64,000 nt of DNA from Acidobacteriaceae bacterium (GTDB taxonomy: Bacteria > Acidobacteriota > Terriglobia > Bryobacterales > Bryobacteraceae). Below are positions 43,785 through 53,053 of the stretch, one piece after another (the stretch's first letter is position 1; each line of letters opens with the position of its first letter). The position numbers were made by a program, and so were the translations under genes. The stretch covers positions 62,001 through 126,000 of the forward strand of contig JAFAMD010000019.1 in NCBI GenBank assembly GCA_019233755.1, in the 5' to 3' direction. The notes under the pieces were generated by a model. The model was given only the letters and a program-made list of their open reading frames with translations, ran no database searches and was not told the origin of the DNA.

Positions 43785-44402
43785 ATGGTGGCAGACGCGA
43801 GTGAATTCAGAAAGGCTATGAGAGCACGATATATCCCTACGGCTGAAATTGATGCGAAGATCAGGAGCGCTTACCTCCGTCAGCGGGAGGGAGACCGGCG
43901 TGCACTTGCGGCAGTGCGGCAGGATATTGGCTGGTCGAAATCTGCGGTCGTGCGTCGTGGGGCCGCTCTCTGCCTGACAAGAACAAAAGAACAACCGTGG
44001 TCTTCGGCGGAGGAAGAAATACTGGAGCGCTACGGCCACCTGACCGCCCGCGCCATGCAGCGGCGGCTTGCGCGTGCCGGATACCAGCGAAGCTGCGCGG
44101 CGATCCAACTGAAAGTCGCACGTTTGCGTATTAAGACCAACCTTGACGGCTATTCGGCCTGTGCCTTGGCAACCGCATTCGGCGTCGATGCACACAAAGT
44201 ATGCAACTGGATCAAACGCGGCTTGCTCCGTGCCGAGCGGAGGGAGACCAGCAGGATTCTAGAGCAGGGAGGAGACACGTGGTGGATCCCACTCTCCTCC
44301 GTGCGGAAGTTTATCCTGCGAGCGCCTGAAGAGATCGATCTCGCCAGGGTCGAGAAGTTCTGGTTTCTCGACGTTCTGACGGCCGGAAAAATCTGCCGGT
44401 AG
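43785..44402 (+). CDS. putative DNA-binding protein with SANT-like and HTH segments
   Basis: The protein has 205 residues from ATG 43785 (AGGAAAGG upstream); longer starts at 43749 or 43719 are possible. An initial helical region is followed by a Myb/SANT-like part (WSSAEEEILERYGHLTARAMQRRL, about 82-105) with paired helices. A MerR/excisionase-like helix-turn-helix follows (ATAFGVDAHKVCNWIKRGLLRAERR). The basic, Arg-rich composition fits a DNA-binding role. Targets unknown; it lies next to but divergent from the two-component system. No family can be named with confidence. Confidence 0.6.
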   Translation: MVADASEFRKAMRARYIPTAEIDAKIRSAYLRQREGDRRALAAVRQDIGWSKSAVVRRGAALCLTRTKEQPWSSAEEEILERYGHLTARAMQRRLARAGYQRSCAAIQLKVARLRIKTNLDGYSACALATAFGVDAHKVCNWIKRGLLRAERRETSRILEQGGDTWWIPLSSVRKFILRAPEEIDLARVEKFWFLDVLTAGKICR

Positions 44403-44419
44403 CCGGCAGCTCAACTGTT

Positions 44420-47400
44420 TCAGAACCGTATGTGCAACGCGACCTGAACAATTCGCGGGCCTTCGGGATTGGTTGGCGACTGGGCGCCCGCCACGGACGA
44501 AATCGTGCCGAACGTGGGATTGCCTATGTTCGTGTTTGGATTGGCGAAGTTCGTGTGATTGAAGAAGTTAAAAGCGTCGGCGCGAAGTTCCGCATCGAGC
44601 TTTTCTTTAAGCAGAAGGAAGTGTTTCGAAAGCGCCAGATCCATGTTGACGAACCCCGGCCCTCGTAAGGCGTTTCTTGGAAACGATCCCTCCGTAAACT
44701 GGCCAATCAGCGCAGCCGGATTTACTCGTGAAGCGGCATCGAGAGCAACTGCCCGTGCAGTCGAAAAGTTTCCCGGATTGAAGTAGTAGTTTCCACCGAC
44801 ACCGTTGATGGTCTGGTAGGTCTTTGGGTTCAGGATGCCAACGGAATTCCCGACCAGATCAGCCCGGACTAGTGTCGCCTGGCCATCGCCTGCTGGCCCA
44901 GGATCGGTATTGCTGGTGGAAAGTCCCGCAAATACGTCCAGCGGAAAGCCGGTATACCAGGTGATAATCGGGTACAAACTCCATCCTTTGGTTAGCAGCT
45001 TCGGTCCGCTCTGCCACAGTTGATCGAACGGTAGCTCCCAGCCGCCTGAGAACGAGAGGGCATTCCGTACATCGTAATCTCCTGATGCGCGGAAGATATC
45101 GTGGGCAAAGGCTGGCACCTGAGAACTGCGCGTTTGCCGGAAACCAGAGCCGTTATCAATTTCATGTGACCAGGTATAGGCAAACGTGAAGAAAGTATTT
45201 CCAAAGTACCGATTATTCGAAATCCGCTTGGTCAGGCTGGCCTGCAGAGCGTTATAGTTCGCTTTCCCCACGTTCTGAAACTCGTCGAGGTAGCTGAAAG
45301 TTCCATTAGTCGGATCGCCAGGATCGTAGATGCGATTATTGGTACCCGGGATATACGGGTTCACATCGACGAGTTCTGTCAGCTTGTGAGAGTCCGAACC
45401 AATGTATCCTGCCTCCAGGACCATCCCGGTTCCAACCTGCTGCTGAATGGCGAGATTGTATTGAAAGATGTATGGAGTCCTCAGGTTCGGGTCAACGAAG
45501 TAGACGCTGCTGCCACCGACGGGCAAGTAGCCTGCTGCCGCAAAGTTCAAGTCCCTGGTGGGCGGCTTTGATGGGAAGGGATTGACTGCGCCGATACTGG
45601 TGAACGGCTCGGATAAGTATCCGGGCGAACTGGTGGCGGTGGGGCTGATCGCAGGGTAAAACAAATCGCTGAACGCGAAGAAAGGCGCCTGCCCGTTGAA
45701 CTGGAGATTGTCCTCGCCCTTCAGGATGTCGTAAAACACGCCGAACCCGCCGCGAATGCTGGTCTTGCCGTTGCCATAGGGATCCCACGCAAATCCGAAC
45801 CGCGGCGCCCAGTCATTCTTATCCGGGAAGTTCGAGCCCCTGGGGGCACCCGGATCGCCCGGAAACACCTCGCCATTTGGAGCGCCGGGGAAGCGGATGG
45901 ATTGCAGCCCAGGTATAAACGAGTAGCTACGCCCCTGCGTGTCGAACTTAGGCTGAGCATATTCATAGCGGATGCCCAGGTTCAAGGTGAGGCGCTTTGT
46001 CACATGCCACTGGTCCTGAAAGTAACCGGCGTAAGACCTGGAACGAATGTTCGACGGCGCACTCGGAAACTGCAGGTATTCGTCGGGCAAACCCAGCAGA
46101 AAATCGGCATAAGCGTTGCCTGAACCGACGCTCGTGCTAGGGCCATAGAACGAGAACTGACCATTGATGTAGTAGTCGTAAACGGTGTTGTTCTGATAGG
46201 GCGAGAAGTAGAAGCCGCCCTTCAGGTCGTGTGCCCCCTTCGTCCACGAGACGTTGTCATAAAAGGCGTAGGTATTGTTGATCTCGCTCGTCGGGCCATT
46301 GGGGCTCGGGCCTACCACTTCGGTTCCGTTGATAAAGTCCAGCATGGTCGGGCCGGTAGGCATATCGGGAGTGATGCCAATGCCGAGAGCACTTGGAGTT
46401 GGCCGCTGCACGGCGGGAGCGTATTGCAGATTGTTGAAGCGCTGGGCCGTTACTCTGGCCTCATTAAGCAGTGCCGGTGTAAAGGTGTGGTTCCACGTCA
46501 CGCTCCCGAAATAGCTGTTGATTCCCGTGGTGGAGGGATAACCGGGAACATTGGCCCCTGTTGACGGTCCGTTGTAACTGAACGGAAGCAATTGCGGCTC
46601 GTTGTGCGCGTCGAATGTGCCGCTCAGGGTATCGCGCGAAGTGATGTTGTAATCTATGCGGCCCAGATATTCGTCGACGTTATCCTGCGCTACGCCTTCG
46701 GCGAACAGGACGCCCGTGGGGCTGACCGGCATCAGGTTGTTCTTGAAATAGTTCAGAGCCACCGGATCCAGACTGGCAGGTGCAATAATCGCCTGCGAAG
46801 CCAGCGCCGGATTCGGCTGATAGTAAGGGTGAGAAAGCAGGAATTGCGCTACGGCCGGATCAGGCCCGCCATTGGCCGATTGGGAAAAATTCCCTTGAGC
46901 TTGGAGCGGCGTGTACGCGGGTACATTGCCTGATTGAGCGACTGAATTCTGGCGCTGGCCCTGGTAGGCGAAGAAAAAGAACAGCTTGTTACGCCCGTCG
47001 AATACTTTGGGAATGAAGATCGGGCCACCGATGGTTCCGCCAAATTGATTGCGCTTCAGATCGTTGCGCGGCTGGCCTAACTCATTGCTGAAGAAATCAT
47101 TGGCATTCAGGTCGGTGTTGCGAATGTAGTCATAGGCGGTGCCGTGAAGGGAATTGGTTCCGCTCTTAGTGACGACACTGACAATGCCGCCCGCATTCCG
47201 TCCGTATTCGGCGCTGTAGTTACTTTCCAGGACGCGAAACTCTTCGATGGCGTCGGGATTCGGATTGGCAACGTAGGAATTGTTCAGCAGGTTGTTATTG
47301 TTCCCGCCATCGAGCAGGAAAGTAACGGAGTCGGTGCGGCCGCCGCCCACGCTGTAGCCGGCGCCGCCGCCGGTGTTATCGGGGTTTGTCGGCGTCACAC

Positions 47401-47884
47401 CGGGCTGGGTGGCCATAAGGCTGAGAGCATTGCGGCCGTTGAGCGGCAGTTCGTAGACCGCGCGTCCCGTGACTGTGCCGCCCACCGTGGAATTCTGCGT
47501 TTCGACGGTAATTGCCTGAGCGCTTACCTCGACTACGCTGCTGACTGTGCCGACTTCCAGCTTGAGATCGATGCGCAGCGTCTGGTTGATGTCGAGGGTG
47601 CTCCGCGCGCTGACTCCCTTGCTGAATCCGGGGGCTTCCGCGGAGACCTGATAATCGCCGACCGGCAGTTGCCCCACCTGGTAAAAGCCGGTCGCATCCG
47701 TCGTGGTCTCTTTGCTGACCTGCGTGCCGACGTTGATGATCGTTATCTTTGCATTCGGAACGGCGGAGCCACTGGCGTCGGTGACCACACCGGCGATCTT
47801 CCCCGTTACGTCCTGTGCGCTCAAAACTACAGAGAACAGACAAACGATGGCGGCGGCGAATACCGCCCGCAACAGACGAGTCAT
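44420..47884 (-). CDS. Oar-like TonB-dependent outer-membrane receptor, complete
   Basis: The protein has 1154 residues and a signal peptide (LLRAVFAAAIVCLFSVVLSAQ). A carboxypeptidase-regulatory domain at about 25-110 (VTGKIAGVVTDASGSAVPNA, GFYQVGQLPVGDYQV) is followed by a plug with ELPLNGRNALSLMATQPG, FLLDGGNNNN, ESNYSAEYGRNAG and VVTKSGTNSLHG, then a long barrel ending in an aromatic C-terminal strand (VALHIRF). The full length is normal for the acidobacterial group. The ligand is unknown. It stands alone; the partial paralogue at the left edge shares the same plan. Confidence 0.93.
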   Translation of the reverse strand: MTRLLRAVFAAAIVCLFSVVLSAQDVTGKIAGVVTDASGSAVPNAKITIINVGTQVSKETTTDATGFYQVGQLPVGDYQVSAEAPGFSKGVSARSTLDINQTLRIDLKLEVGTVSSVVEVSAQAITVETQNSTVGGTVTGRAVYELPLNGRNALSLMATQPGVTPTNPDNTGGGAGYSVGGGRTDSVTFLLDGGNNNNLLNNSYVANPNPDAIEEFRVLESNYSAEYGRNAGGIVSVVTKSGTNSLHGTAYDYIRNTDLNANDFFSNELGQPRNDLKRNQFGGTIGGPIFIPKVFDGRNKLFFFFAYQGQRQNSVAQSGNVPAYTPLQAQGNFSQSANGGPDPAVAQFLLSHPYYQPNPALASQAIIAPASLDPVALNYFKNNLMPVSPTGVLFAEGVAQDNVDEYLGRIDYNITSRDTLSGTFDAHNEPQLLPFSYNGPSTGANVPGYPSTTGINSYFGSVTWNHTFTPALLNEARVTAQRFNNLQYAPAVQRPTPSALGIGITPDMPTGPTMLDFINGTEVVGPSPNGPTSEINNTYAFYDNVSWTKGAHDLKGGFYFSPYQNNTVYDYYINGQFSFYGPSTSVGSGNAYADFLLGLPDEYLQFPSAPSNIRSRSYAGYFQDQWHVTKRLTLNLGIRYEYAQPKFDTQGRSYSFIPGLQSIRFPGAPNGEVFPGDPGAPRGSNFPDKNDWAPRFGFAWDPYGNGKTSIRGGFGVFYDILKGEDNLQFNGQAPFFAFSDLFYPAISPTATSSPGYLSEPFTSIGAVNPFPSKPPTRDLNFAAAGYLPVGGSSVYFVDPNLRTPYIFQYNLAIQQQVGTGMVLEAGYIGSDSHKLTELVDVNPYIPGTNNRIYDPGDPTNGTFSYLDEFQNVGKANYNALQASLTKRISNNRYFGNTFFTFAYTWSHEIDNGSGFRQTRSSQVPAFAHDIFRASGDYDVRNALSFSGGWELPFDQLWQSGPKLLTKGWSLYPIITWYTGFPLDVFAGLSTSNTDPGPAGDGQATLVRADLVGNSVGILNPKTYQTINGVGGNYYFNPGNFSTARAVALDAASRVNPAALIGQFTEGSFPRNALRGPGFVNMDLALSKHFLLLKEKLDAELRADAFNFFNHTNFANPNTNIGNPTFGTISSVAGAQSPTNPEGPRIVQVALHIRF

Positions 47885-48046
47885 AATTCGTCTCCCTGAG
47901 GCTGAACCGGAGTGCCAACGCCACCCGCGACATGGGGAGAACTTTAGATACTTAGCGTTGAAAGACCGTTTGACTGATTGTAGAGTATTTCGGGCGCCGT
48001 GTATGGCCCGGCGCCCTGCGGAGTCAGAAGCCCGCGCGAAAGCCGG

Positions 48047-48532
48047 TCACTTCGCTTGGGTAGCCGACTGCGCCATCTGAGCCATTGCCTCCTTAGCGCG
48101 TTTCTCCATTTCGGCGGGAGCAACGTCTTCGACATGAGTGGCGACAGCCCACTGGTGACCGAATGGATCAGTCAGTTTTCCATAACGGTCACCCCAAAAC
48201 ATGTCCGATGGCGGCATATCGCTCTTTGCTCCGGCCTTCACTGCCTGGTTGAAAACGTTATCGACATTCTCGACGTACAAGAAGATGCTGACGGGTGAAC
48301 CGTTCAGTGATTGCGGCGATTTGTTCCCCATCATCTCATCCGAAAGCATGATCATGGAATCGCCGATCTTGATTTCCGCGTGACCGATTTTTCCACCTGG
48401 ACCCGCCATGCGGAACAGCTCGGTTGCGCCAAAGGCGTTCTTATAAAATTCAATCGCTCGCGCAGCGTCGCTGACAACAAGGTACGGTGTAGCGGTATGA
48501 TAACCCGTCGGAATCGGCTTTACAGCAGCCAT
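48047..48532 (-). CDS. VOC-superfamily (PhnB/glyoxalase-like) protein
   Basis: The protein has 161 residues. Paired beta-alpha-beta units: PYLVVSDAARAIEFYKNAFGA and VSIFLYVENVDNVFNQAVKAGA. The metal or substrate side features GHAEIKIGDSMIMLSDEM and LTDPFGHQWAVATHVEDV. It is closest to PhnB/YdhR-type VOC proteins, some of which bind small hydrophobic or peptide ligands. No catalytic claim can be made. C-terminal Met/Ala/Gln helix extends the usual length of about 130. Confidence 0.85.
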   Translation of the reverse strand: MAAVKPIPTGYHTATPYLVVSDAARAIEFYKNAFGATELFRMAGPGGKIGHAEIKIGDSMIMLSDEMMGNKSPQSLNGSPVSIFLYVENVDNVFNQAVKAGAKSDMPPSDMFWGDRYGKLTDPFGHQWAVATHVEDVAPAEMEKRAKEAMAQMAQSATQAK

Positions 48533-48601
48533 TGATTTACCTCCTCGCAGACGTTATCACACTTTGGTTCAGACTGGTGGCCGAACCGGAGCCTGCGTGT
48601 T

Positions 48602-48979
48602 ATGGTCGAAGCAGGAATGCTGCGGCGCTGGCCACACCTACTAGCCGTTGTCCTCATAGCGGGAATACTTGGTAACGCGCAATGTCTTGCAAGCTGCCTG
48701 GCGAACGACTGGAGTGCGGGCAAATCGGTTTGTGCAGGCCATTGCCACAAGAGGCCGGTGGAGCACTGTCGCCAGCACAACTCCCAAGTTTTCGTAACTG
48801 AGCGAAGCCTTCACCTGGACCGCGGCTCGTCTCGTTCCGCAATGCACCCGCTGCCGGCTTCCATCCTGACTTTCTCATTGATGAACACCGTTCCGGTGCG
48901 CTACGGAAGCTTCTGCATCCATGCATCCTCACCGCCCGGTATAGAAACTTATCTGTTCGGTTCAGTCCTCCGAATTTAG
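48602..48979 (+). CDS. Cys/His-rich secreted protein at the head of a copper operon
   Basis: The protein has 125 residues with GGAGCC upstream. The signal peptide (PHLLAVVLIAGILGNAQC) is followed by a segment dense in Cys and His: CLASC, CAGHCHKRPVEHCRQHNS, which looks like a soft-metal or copper binding site. The second half is less ordered. A short Cys-rich exported protein of this type often precedes heavy-metal efflux genes in Acidobacteria. It lies 110 bp before the multicopper oxidase, on the same strand, so metal buffering is inferred. Confidence 0.6.
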   Translation: MVEAGMLRRWPHLLAVVLIAGILGNAQCLASCLANDWSAGKSVCAGHCHKRPVEHCRQHNSQVFVTERSLHLDRGSSRSAMHPLPASILTFSLMNTVPVRYGSFCIHASSPPGIETYLFGSVLRI

Positions 48980-49089
48980 CTCTTCCGGAACCGCTTTCTA
49001 ATTTCTTGCAATTCGTGCACACGCTCAGCGACTGCCGTTTCGCGCAGCAGCCGCAGTCTTGCAAGTCTCCTGTTCTGGAAAGAGGATTT

Positions 49090-50526
49090 ATGAGTAATCG
49101 TCGTAGCTTTTTTCGAAGTGCTTTGGGGCTGGGAGCAGGCTTAATCTCGAAATCTGCAGGTGCCGGCAGTGTCTCGCCACCGGTTGCCGTGCAGAGTCCG
49201 GACTTACAGGACCTGCCTTTTACAGTGGATAACGGCGTCAAGGTATTTCACCTCATTGCCGAACCGGTAAGGCAGCAGATTGCGCCAAACAAGATAGTCG
49301 ATGCCTGGGGGTTCAACGGCAGCGCGCCTGGTCCTACCATTCACGTAACGAACGGAGACCGTGTGCGGCTTATCGTGGACAATCACCTTCCAGAGCCTAC
49401 GTCGATGCATTGGCACGGTTTCGAAATTCCCAGCAGTATGGACGGCGGACCGGGCATTAGTCAGCAGCCCATCAAGCCTGGCGGCCGCTTCGTATACGAG
49501 TTCACCCTGCGCCAGGAGGGCACATTCTTTTATCACTCGCACATGGCAATGCAGGAAATGATGGGCATGTTAGGCGCCTTCATTATGCATCCCAAAAACG
49601 CTTATCAACCGCGAGTAGACAAGGATTTTGTCATCCTGCTGCAGGAGTACGCCGTTTTGCCCAACAACAGCGTGCCAAACACCATGAATATGGAGTTCAA
49701 TTGGCTGCTGATCAATGGCAAGGCGGGGCCGGCGGCGACGCCGCTCATTGTTCGTCTCGGGGATCGTGTTCGAATCCGGATGATAAATCTCGGGATGGAT
49801 CATCACCCCATACACGTTCACGGTCACACTTTTTACGTCACCGGAACGGAAGCAGGCCGCATTCCCGAGGCTGGATGGTGGCCGGGTAACACGGTACTGG
49901 TCGGAGTTGCGCAAGCACGTGATGTCGAATTCGTTGCTAACAATCCCGGCGATTGGATGCTCCACTGCCATCTCCCGCATCACATGATGAACCAAATGTC
50001 GTCTATGGCCGGGCCCATGTCGCGATCGGGCAAGGGTATGCCTGCCGGCGGGGACATGAATATCGGAATGGGGATGCTCAACGGCACTCCAGGAGCGCCA
50101 TCGGGTGAAGAGTATGGTCCGGTGTTTGGCCGCGGCCTGGGAGTTGGGTCAGCGAACGATCGCGCCGCTACTAACGGGCCGCTTTCGCCGCAGCAGGCGA
50201 TGCCGGGAATGCAGCAGGCGAAGCCAGGAATTCAGCATGATATGCCGGACATGCAGCACGGCGCTATGGGTGTGGCGGGCAACGTTGCCGGCAATGCAAA
50301 TAGCGTTCCCGGATTTCCGCAGGATGCTTTTATGGAAGGCCCGATGATGGCCATGGATGAAGCCGTCCGCAAGCCGCAGAACTTTGGACTTCCGAAGGGT
50401 TGGAGCGGCTACATGCAAGGCATGATGACGCTGGTGCGCGTGCTTCCGCCTGATCAATATGACCGGGTGATGAAACTGGTTGCGGAAGGCGGTATGAACA
50501 TGCCGGGAATGCAGCACCAGATGTGA
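49090..50526 (+). CDS. two-domain-type multicopper oxidase with Met-rich tail
   Basis: The protein has 478 residues from ATG 49090. SNRRSFFRSALG is a Tat-type signal. Copper ligands sit at His107/109 (HWHG), His149/151 (HSH), HHPIHVHGH (238-246) and HCHLPHH (292-298). The cupredoxin core ends near residue 300, shorter than three-domain CopA or CueO. The remaining about 180 residues are Met/Gln/Gly-rich (QAMPGMQQAKPG, DMPDMQHGAMG), like the Met-rich regions that bind Cu(I). It probably oxidises Cu(I) or phenols in the periplasm. The TolC-type gene starts 14 bp after its stop. Confidence 0.9.
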   Translation: MSNRRSFFRSALGLGAGLISKSAGAGSVSPPVAVQSPDLQDLPFTVDNGVKVFHLIAEPVRQQIAPNKIVDAWGFNGSAPGPTIHVTNGDRVRLIVDNHLPEPTSMHWHGFEIPSSMDGGPGISQQPIKPGGRFVYEFTLRQEGTFFYHSHMAMQEMMGMLGAFIMHPKNAYQPRVDKDFVILLQEYAVLPNNSVPNTMNMEFNWLLINGKAGPAATPLIVRLGDRVRIRMINLGMDHHPIHVHGHTFYVTGTEAGRIPEAGWWPGNTVLVGVAQARDVEFVANNPGDWMLHCHLPHHMMNQMSSMAGPMSRSGKGMPAGGDMNIGMGMLNGTPGAPSGEEYGPVFGRGLGVGSANDRAATNGPLSPQQAMPGMQQAKPGIQHDMPDMQHGAMGVAGNVAGNANSVPGFPQDAFMEGPMMAMDEAVRKPQNFGLPKGWSGYMQGMMTLVRVLPPDQYDRVMKLVAEGGMNMPGMQHQM

Positions 50527-50540
50527 CAGGAGCGACGCCG

Positions 50541-51893
50541 ATGCGACCGATTATTGTTTTCGTCTCTCTGTTGCTCTATCCCGCGGCTGCAGGTCTTGCG
50601 CAGGCGCGCGCTGACGATCTGCTGGCTGAGGCGGCGGCGCGAACTCCAGTGGCACTGAACGTCTTCGAGCAATTCGCGCTTCAAACAAACCCAACGTTGC
50701 AGCAAGCCAGAGCGCTTGTCCGGCAATCTGGCGGACTGGCACAACAGGCCGGTCTGCTGCCGAATCCGATTGTGGGTTACCAGGGAGAAGAGATACGGGG
50801 CGGCTCCTTTGACGGCGGAGAGCAAGGTGGGTTTGTTCAGCAGGATTTTATCCTCGGCGGGAAACTCGGGCTCCGAAGGAACGTTTACCGGCAGCAGCAG
50901 CGCGCGGATGAGATCGGCGTTGAAGAGCAGCGCTATCGGGTATTGAGCAATGTCGGGCAGCAATTTTACACTGCACTTGCGGCCCAGGAGACGGTTAACG
51001 TTCGCCGCCGTTTGCTCAGCCTCGCGGCCGATGCACTCGAAACGGCTCATCAGTTAGCGAACGTCGGACAAGCCGACGCGCCGGATGTTCTGCAGTCCGA
51101 AGTCGAACAGGAGCAGGCACAACTGGAGTACATAGCTGCGGAACGCGCATTTATCCGGGAGTTTCGCACTCTTGCTGCGCTGGCAGGAAAGCCCGATCTT
51201 CCCCTCGCCCCTTTGGCGGGAAACCTCGGGAACACTCCTCAAATTGACGCGGATCACCTGGCCGATCAGATCGCTGTCGACAGCCCATCCATCAAACGCG
51301 CTCAGCAGGACGTTGTCCGGGCGGAGGCGACACTCAAAAGTGCAAAACGCGAAAGCATCCCGGATCTTTCCATCCATGCTGGCCTGCAAAACAACTTCGA
51401 GCCTCTCAATGGAGCGACTTCGACTCCGGTTGGTGTCCAGGGATTCGTGACAGCGGGCGTGCCGCTTCCCATCTTCAACCGCAACCAGGGAAACGTGGCC
51501 GCTGCACAGGCGGATCTTGAGCGGGCTCAAGCGGAAGTGAATCGTGTTCAGTTACTGCTGCGGCAGGCTGCGCAACCGGTGCTTCAGGATTACCTCACCG
51601 CAAGGACTGTGGCGGCCCGCTATAAGGACGAAATTATTCCGCATGCGGCGCGCGCCTATGAACTCTACATGGCCAAATACCGGCAAATGGCCGCGGCTTA
51701 CCCTGCCGTCATCGTGTCGCAGAGAACGCTGTTCGACCTGCAGATCGCCTACATCGGGGTTCTGCGGAGCCTTTGGATCGATAGTGTGGCATTACAAAAC
51801 TTCACGTTGTCGAACGGGCTGGCTGCACCACAACCGCGTAGTGACGCGAGTACCGTGACCAACCCGTACAACGTCGGTGTGGGTGCACAGTGA
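50541..51893 (+). CDS. TolC/CzcC-type outer-membrane efflux protein
   Basis: The protein has 450 residues from ATG 50541 with CAGGAG upstream; a GTG at 50523 overlaps the oxidase stop but lacks a good site. The signal peptide is followed by a repeated helical barrel: LLPNPIVGYQGEEIRGG, FVQQDFILGGKLG, VLQSEVEQEQAQLEYI in one half, and VPLPIFNRNQGNVAAAQADLERAQ in the other. The closest known type is CzcC/CusC-like metal efflux channels. It lacks a lipobox. Its pump and membrane-fusion partners are not in the window. Confidence 0.88.
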   Translation: MRPIIVFVSLLLYPAAAGLAQARADDLLAEAAARTPVALNVFEQFALQTNPTLQQARALVRQSGGLAQQAGLLPNPIVGYQGEEIRGGSFDGGEQGGFVQQDFILGGKLGLRRNVYRQQQRADEIGVEEQRYRVLSNVGQQFYTALAAQETVNVRRRLLSLAADALETAHQLANVGQADAPDVLQSEVEQEQAQLEYIAAERAFIREFRTLAALAGKPDLPLAPLAGNLGNTPQIDADHLADQIAVDSPSIKRAQQDVVRAEATLKSAKRESIPDLSIHAGLQNNFEPLNGATSTPVGVQGFVTAGVPLPIFNRNQGNVAAAQADLERAQAEVNRVQLLLRQAAQPVLQDYLTARTVAARYKDEIIPHAARAYELYMAKYRQMAAAYPAVIVSQRTLFDLQIAYIGVLRSLWIDSVALQNFTLSNGLAAPQPRSDASTVTNPYNVGVGAQ

Positions 51894-51896
51894 GAT

Positions 51897-53045
51897 TCAA
51901 GCGGCCAGCGCCTGATCCAGATCCCGCTGGAGATCCTCCAAATCTTCAATTCCTACCGAGAGGCGGACCAGCGTGTCTGAGATGCCTGCAGACTCGCGCT
52001 GTTCGGCCGGAACGGACGCGTGTGTCATGATCGCCGGATGTTCGATCAAGCTTTCGACTCCTCCTAGACTCTCAGCGAGTGCAAAAATCCGGCATCGCTC
52101 CAGGAACCTGCGGGTATAAGCAAGGTCGCCCCTCAAGACAACCGCGATCATTCCGCCGAATGCCTCCATCTGCCTGCGAGCGATTTTATGCTGCGGGTGA
52201 GATGGCAGCCCAGGGTACATCACGCGCTCGATAGAGGCATGATCCTGAAGCCATTCGGCTAAATGCTGAGCGTTGCTGCAATGCCGCGTCATGCGCAGAT
52301 GAAGGGTCTTCAAGCCGCGCAGGGCAAGGAAAGAATCGAAGGGACCGGCGACCGCCCCCACCGCATTTTGAAGAAAGCCCATTCGTTCCCCGATCTCAGG
52401 GTCGGAAACGACAGCGATTCCACCCACAATATCGGAGTGACCATTCAGGTACTTGGTAGCCGAATGAATGACAATGTCGAAGCCCAGTTCAAGCGGACGC
52501 TGCAGGTAAGGAGTGGCGAACGTATTATCGGCAACGGTGAGAATTTCGTGCTGTCTGGCGATTGCGGACACCGCGCGAAGGTCGACAATTTTCAGGAGCG
52601 GGTTAGAAGGCGTCTCCACCCAGATCATTCGAGTATTGGATCGCAAGGAACGGCTCAGCAAGTCGGGTTCCGACATATCGACGAAACTGAACTCCAGACC
52701 GGCGGAGCGCTTGCGTACCCGCTCGAACAGGCGAAATGTGCCGCCATAGAGATCATCGCTTGCCACGACATGGTCGCCAGTGCTCAAAAGATCGAGCGTA
52801 GTGGCCATTGCTGCGAGGCCGGAGGCGAAAGCGAATCCTCGCGTGCCGCCTTCGAGATCAGCGACACAGCGCTCATACGCGAATCGAGTCGGGTTCTGCG
52901 AACGCGAATACTCGAATCCTTTGTGAACGCCAGGGCTCTGCTGCACATAAGTCGAGGTGGCGTAAATGGGCGTCATGATAGCGCCGGTGGTGGGATCCGG
53001 TTCCTGGCCGGCGTGAATTGCGCGCGTTCCGAATTGATAGGGCAT
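51897..53045 (-). CDS. cystathionine gamma-lyase/synthase-type PLP enzyme
   Basis: The protein has 382 residues. PLP lysine is Lys198 in HSATKYLNGHSD. Supporting residues lie in YSRSQNPTR and ASGLAAMATT near the start, and ETPSNPLLKI near 147. Next to a CBS gene on the same strand, it most likely splits cystathionine to cysteine and 2-oxobutyrate (reverse transsulfuration) rather than making it. A typical member of the Cys/Met metabolism family in length. Its ATG is 8 bp after the CBS stop. Confidence 0.9.
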   Translation of the reverse strand: MPYQFGTRAIHAGQEPDPTTGAIMTPIYATSTYVQQSPGVHKGFEYSRSQNPTRFAYERCVADLEGGTRGFAFASGLAAMATTLDLLSTGDHVVASDDLYGGTFRLFERVRKRSAGLEFSFVDMSEPDLLSRSLRSNTRMIWVETPSNPLLKIVDLRAVSAIARQHEILTVADNTFATPYLQRPLELGFDIVIHSATKYLNGHSDIVGGIAVVSDPEIGERMGFLQNAVGAVAGPFDSFLALRGLKTLHLRMTRHCSNAQHLAEWLQDHASIERVMYPGLPSHPQHKIARRQMEAFGGMIAVVLRGDLAYTRRFLERCRIFALAESLGGVESLIEHPAIMTHASVPAEQRESAGISDTLVRLSVGIEDLEDLQRDLDQALAA

Positions 53046-53053
53046 TTTTCAGA

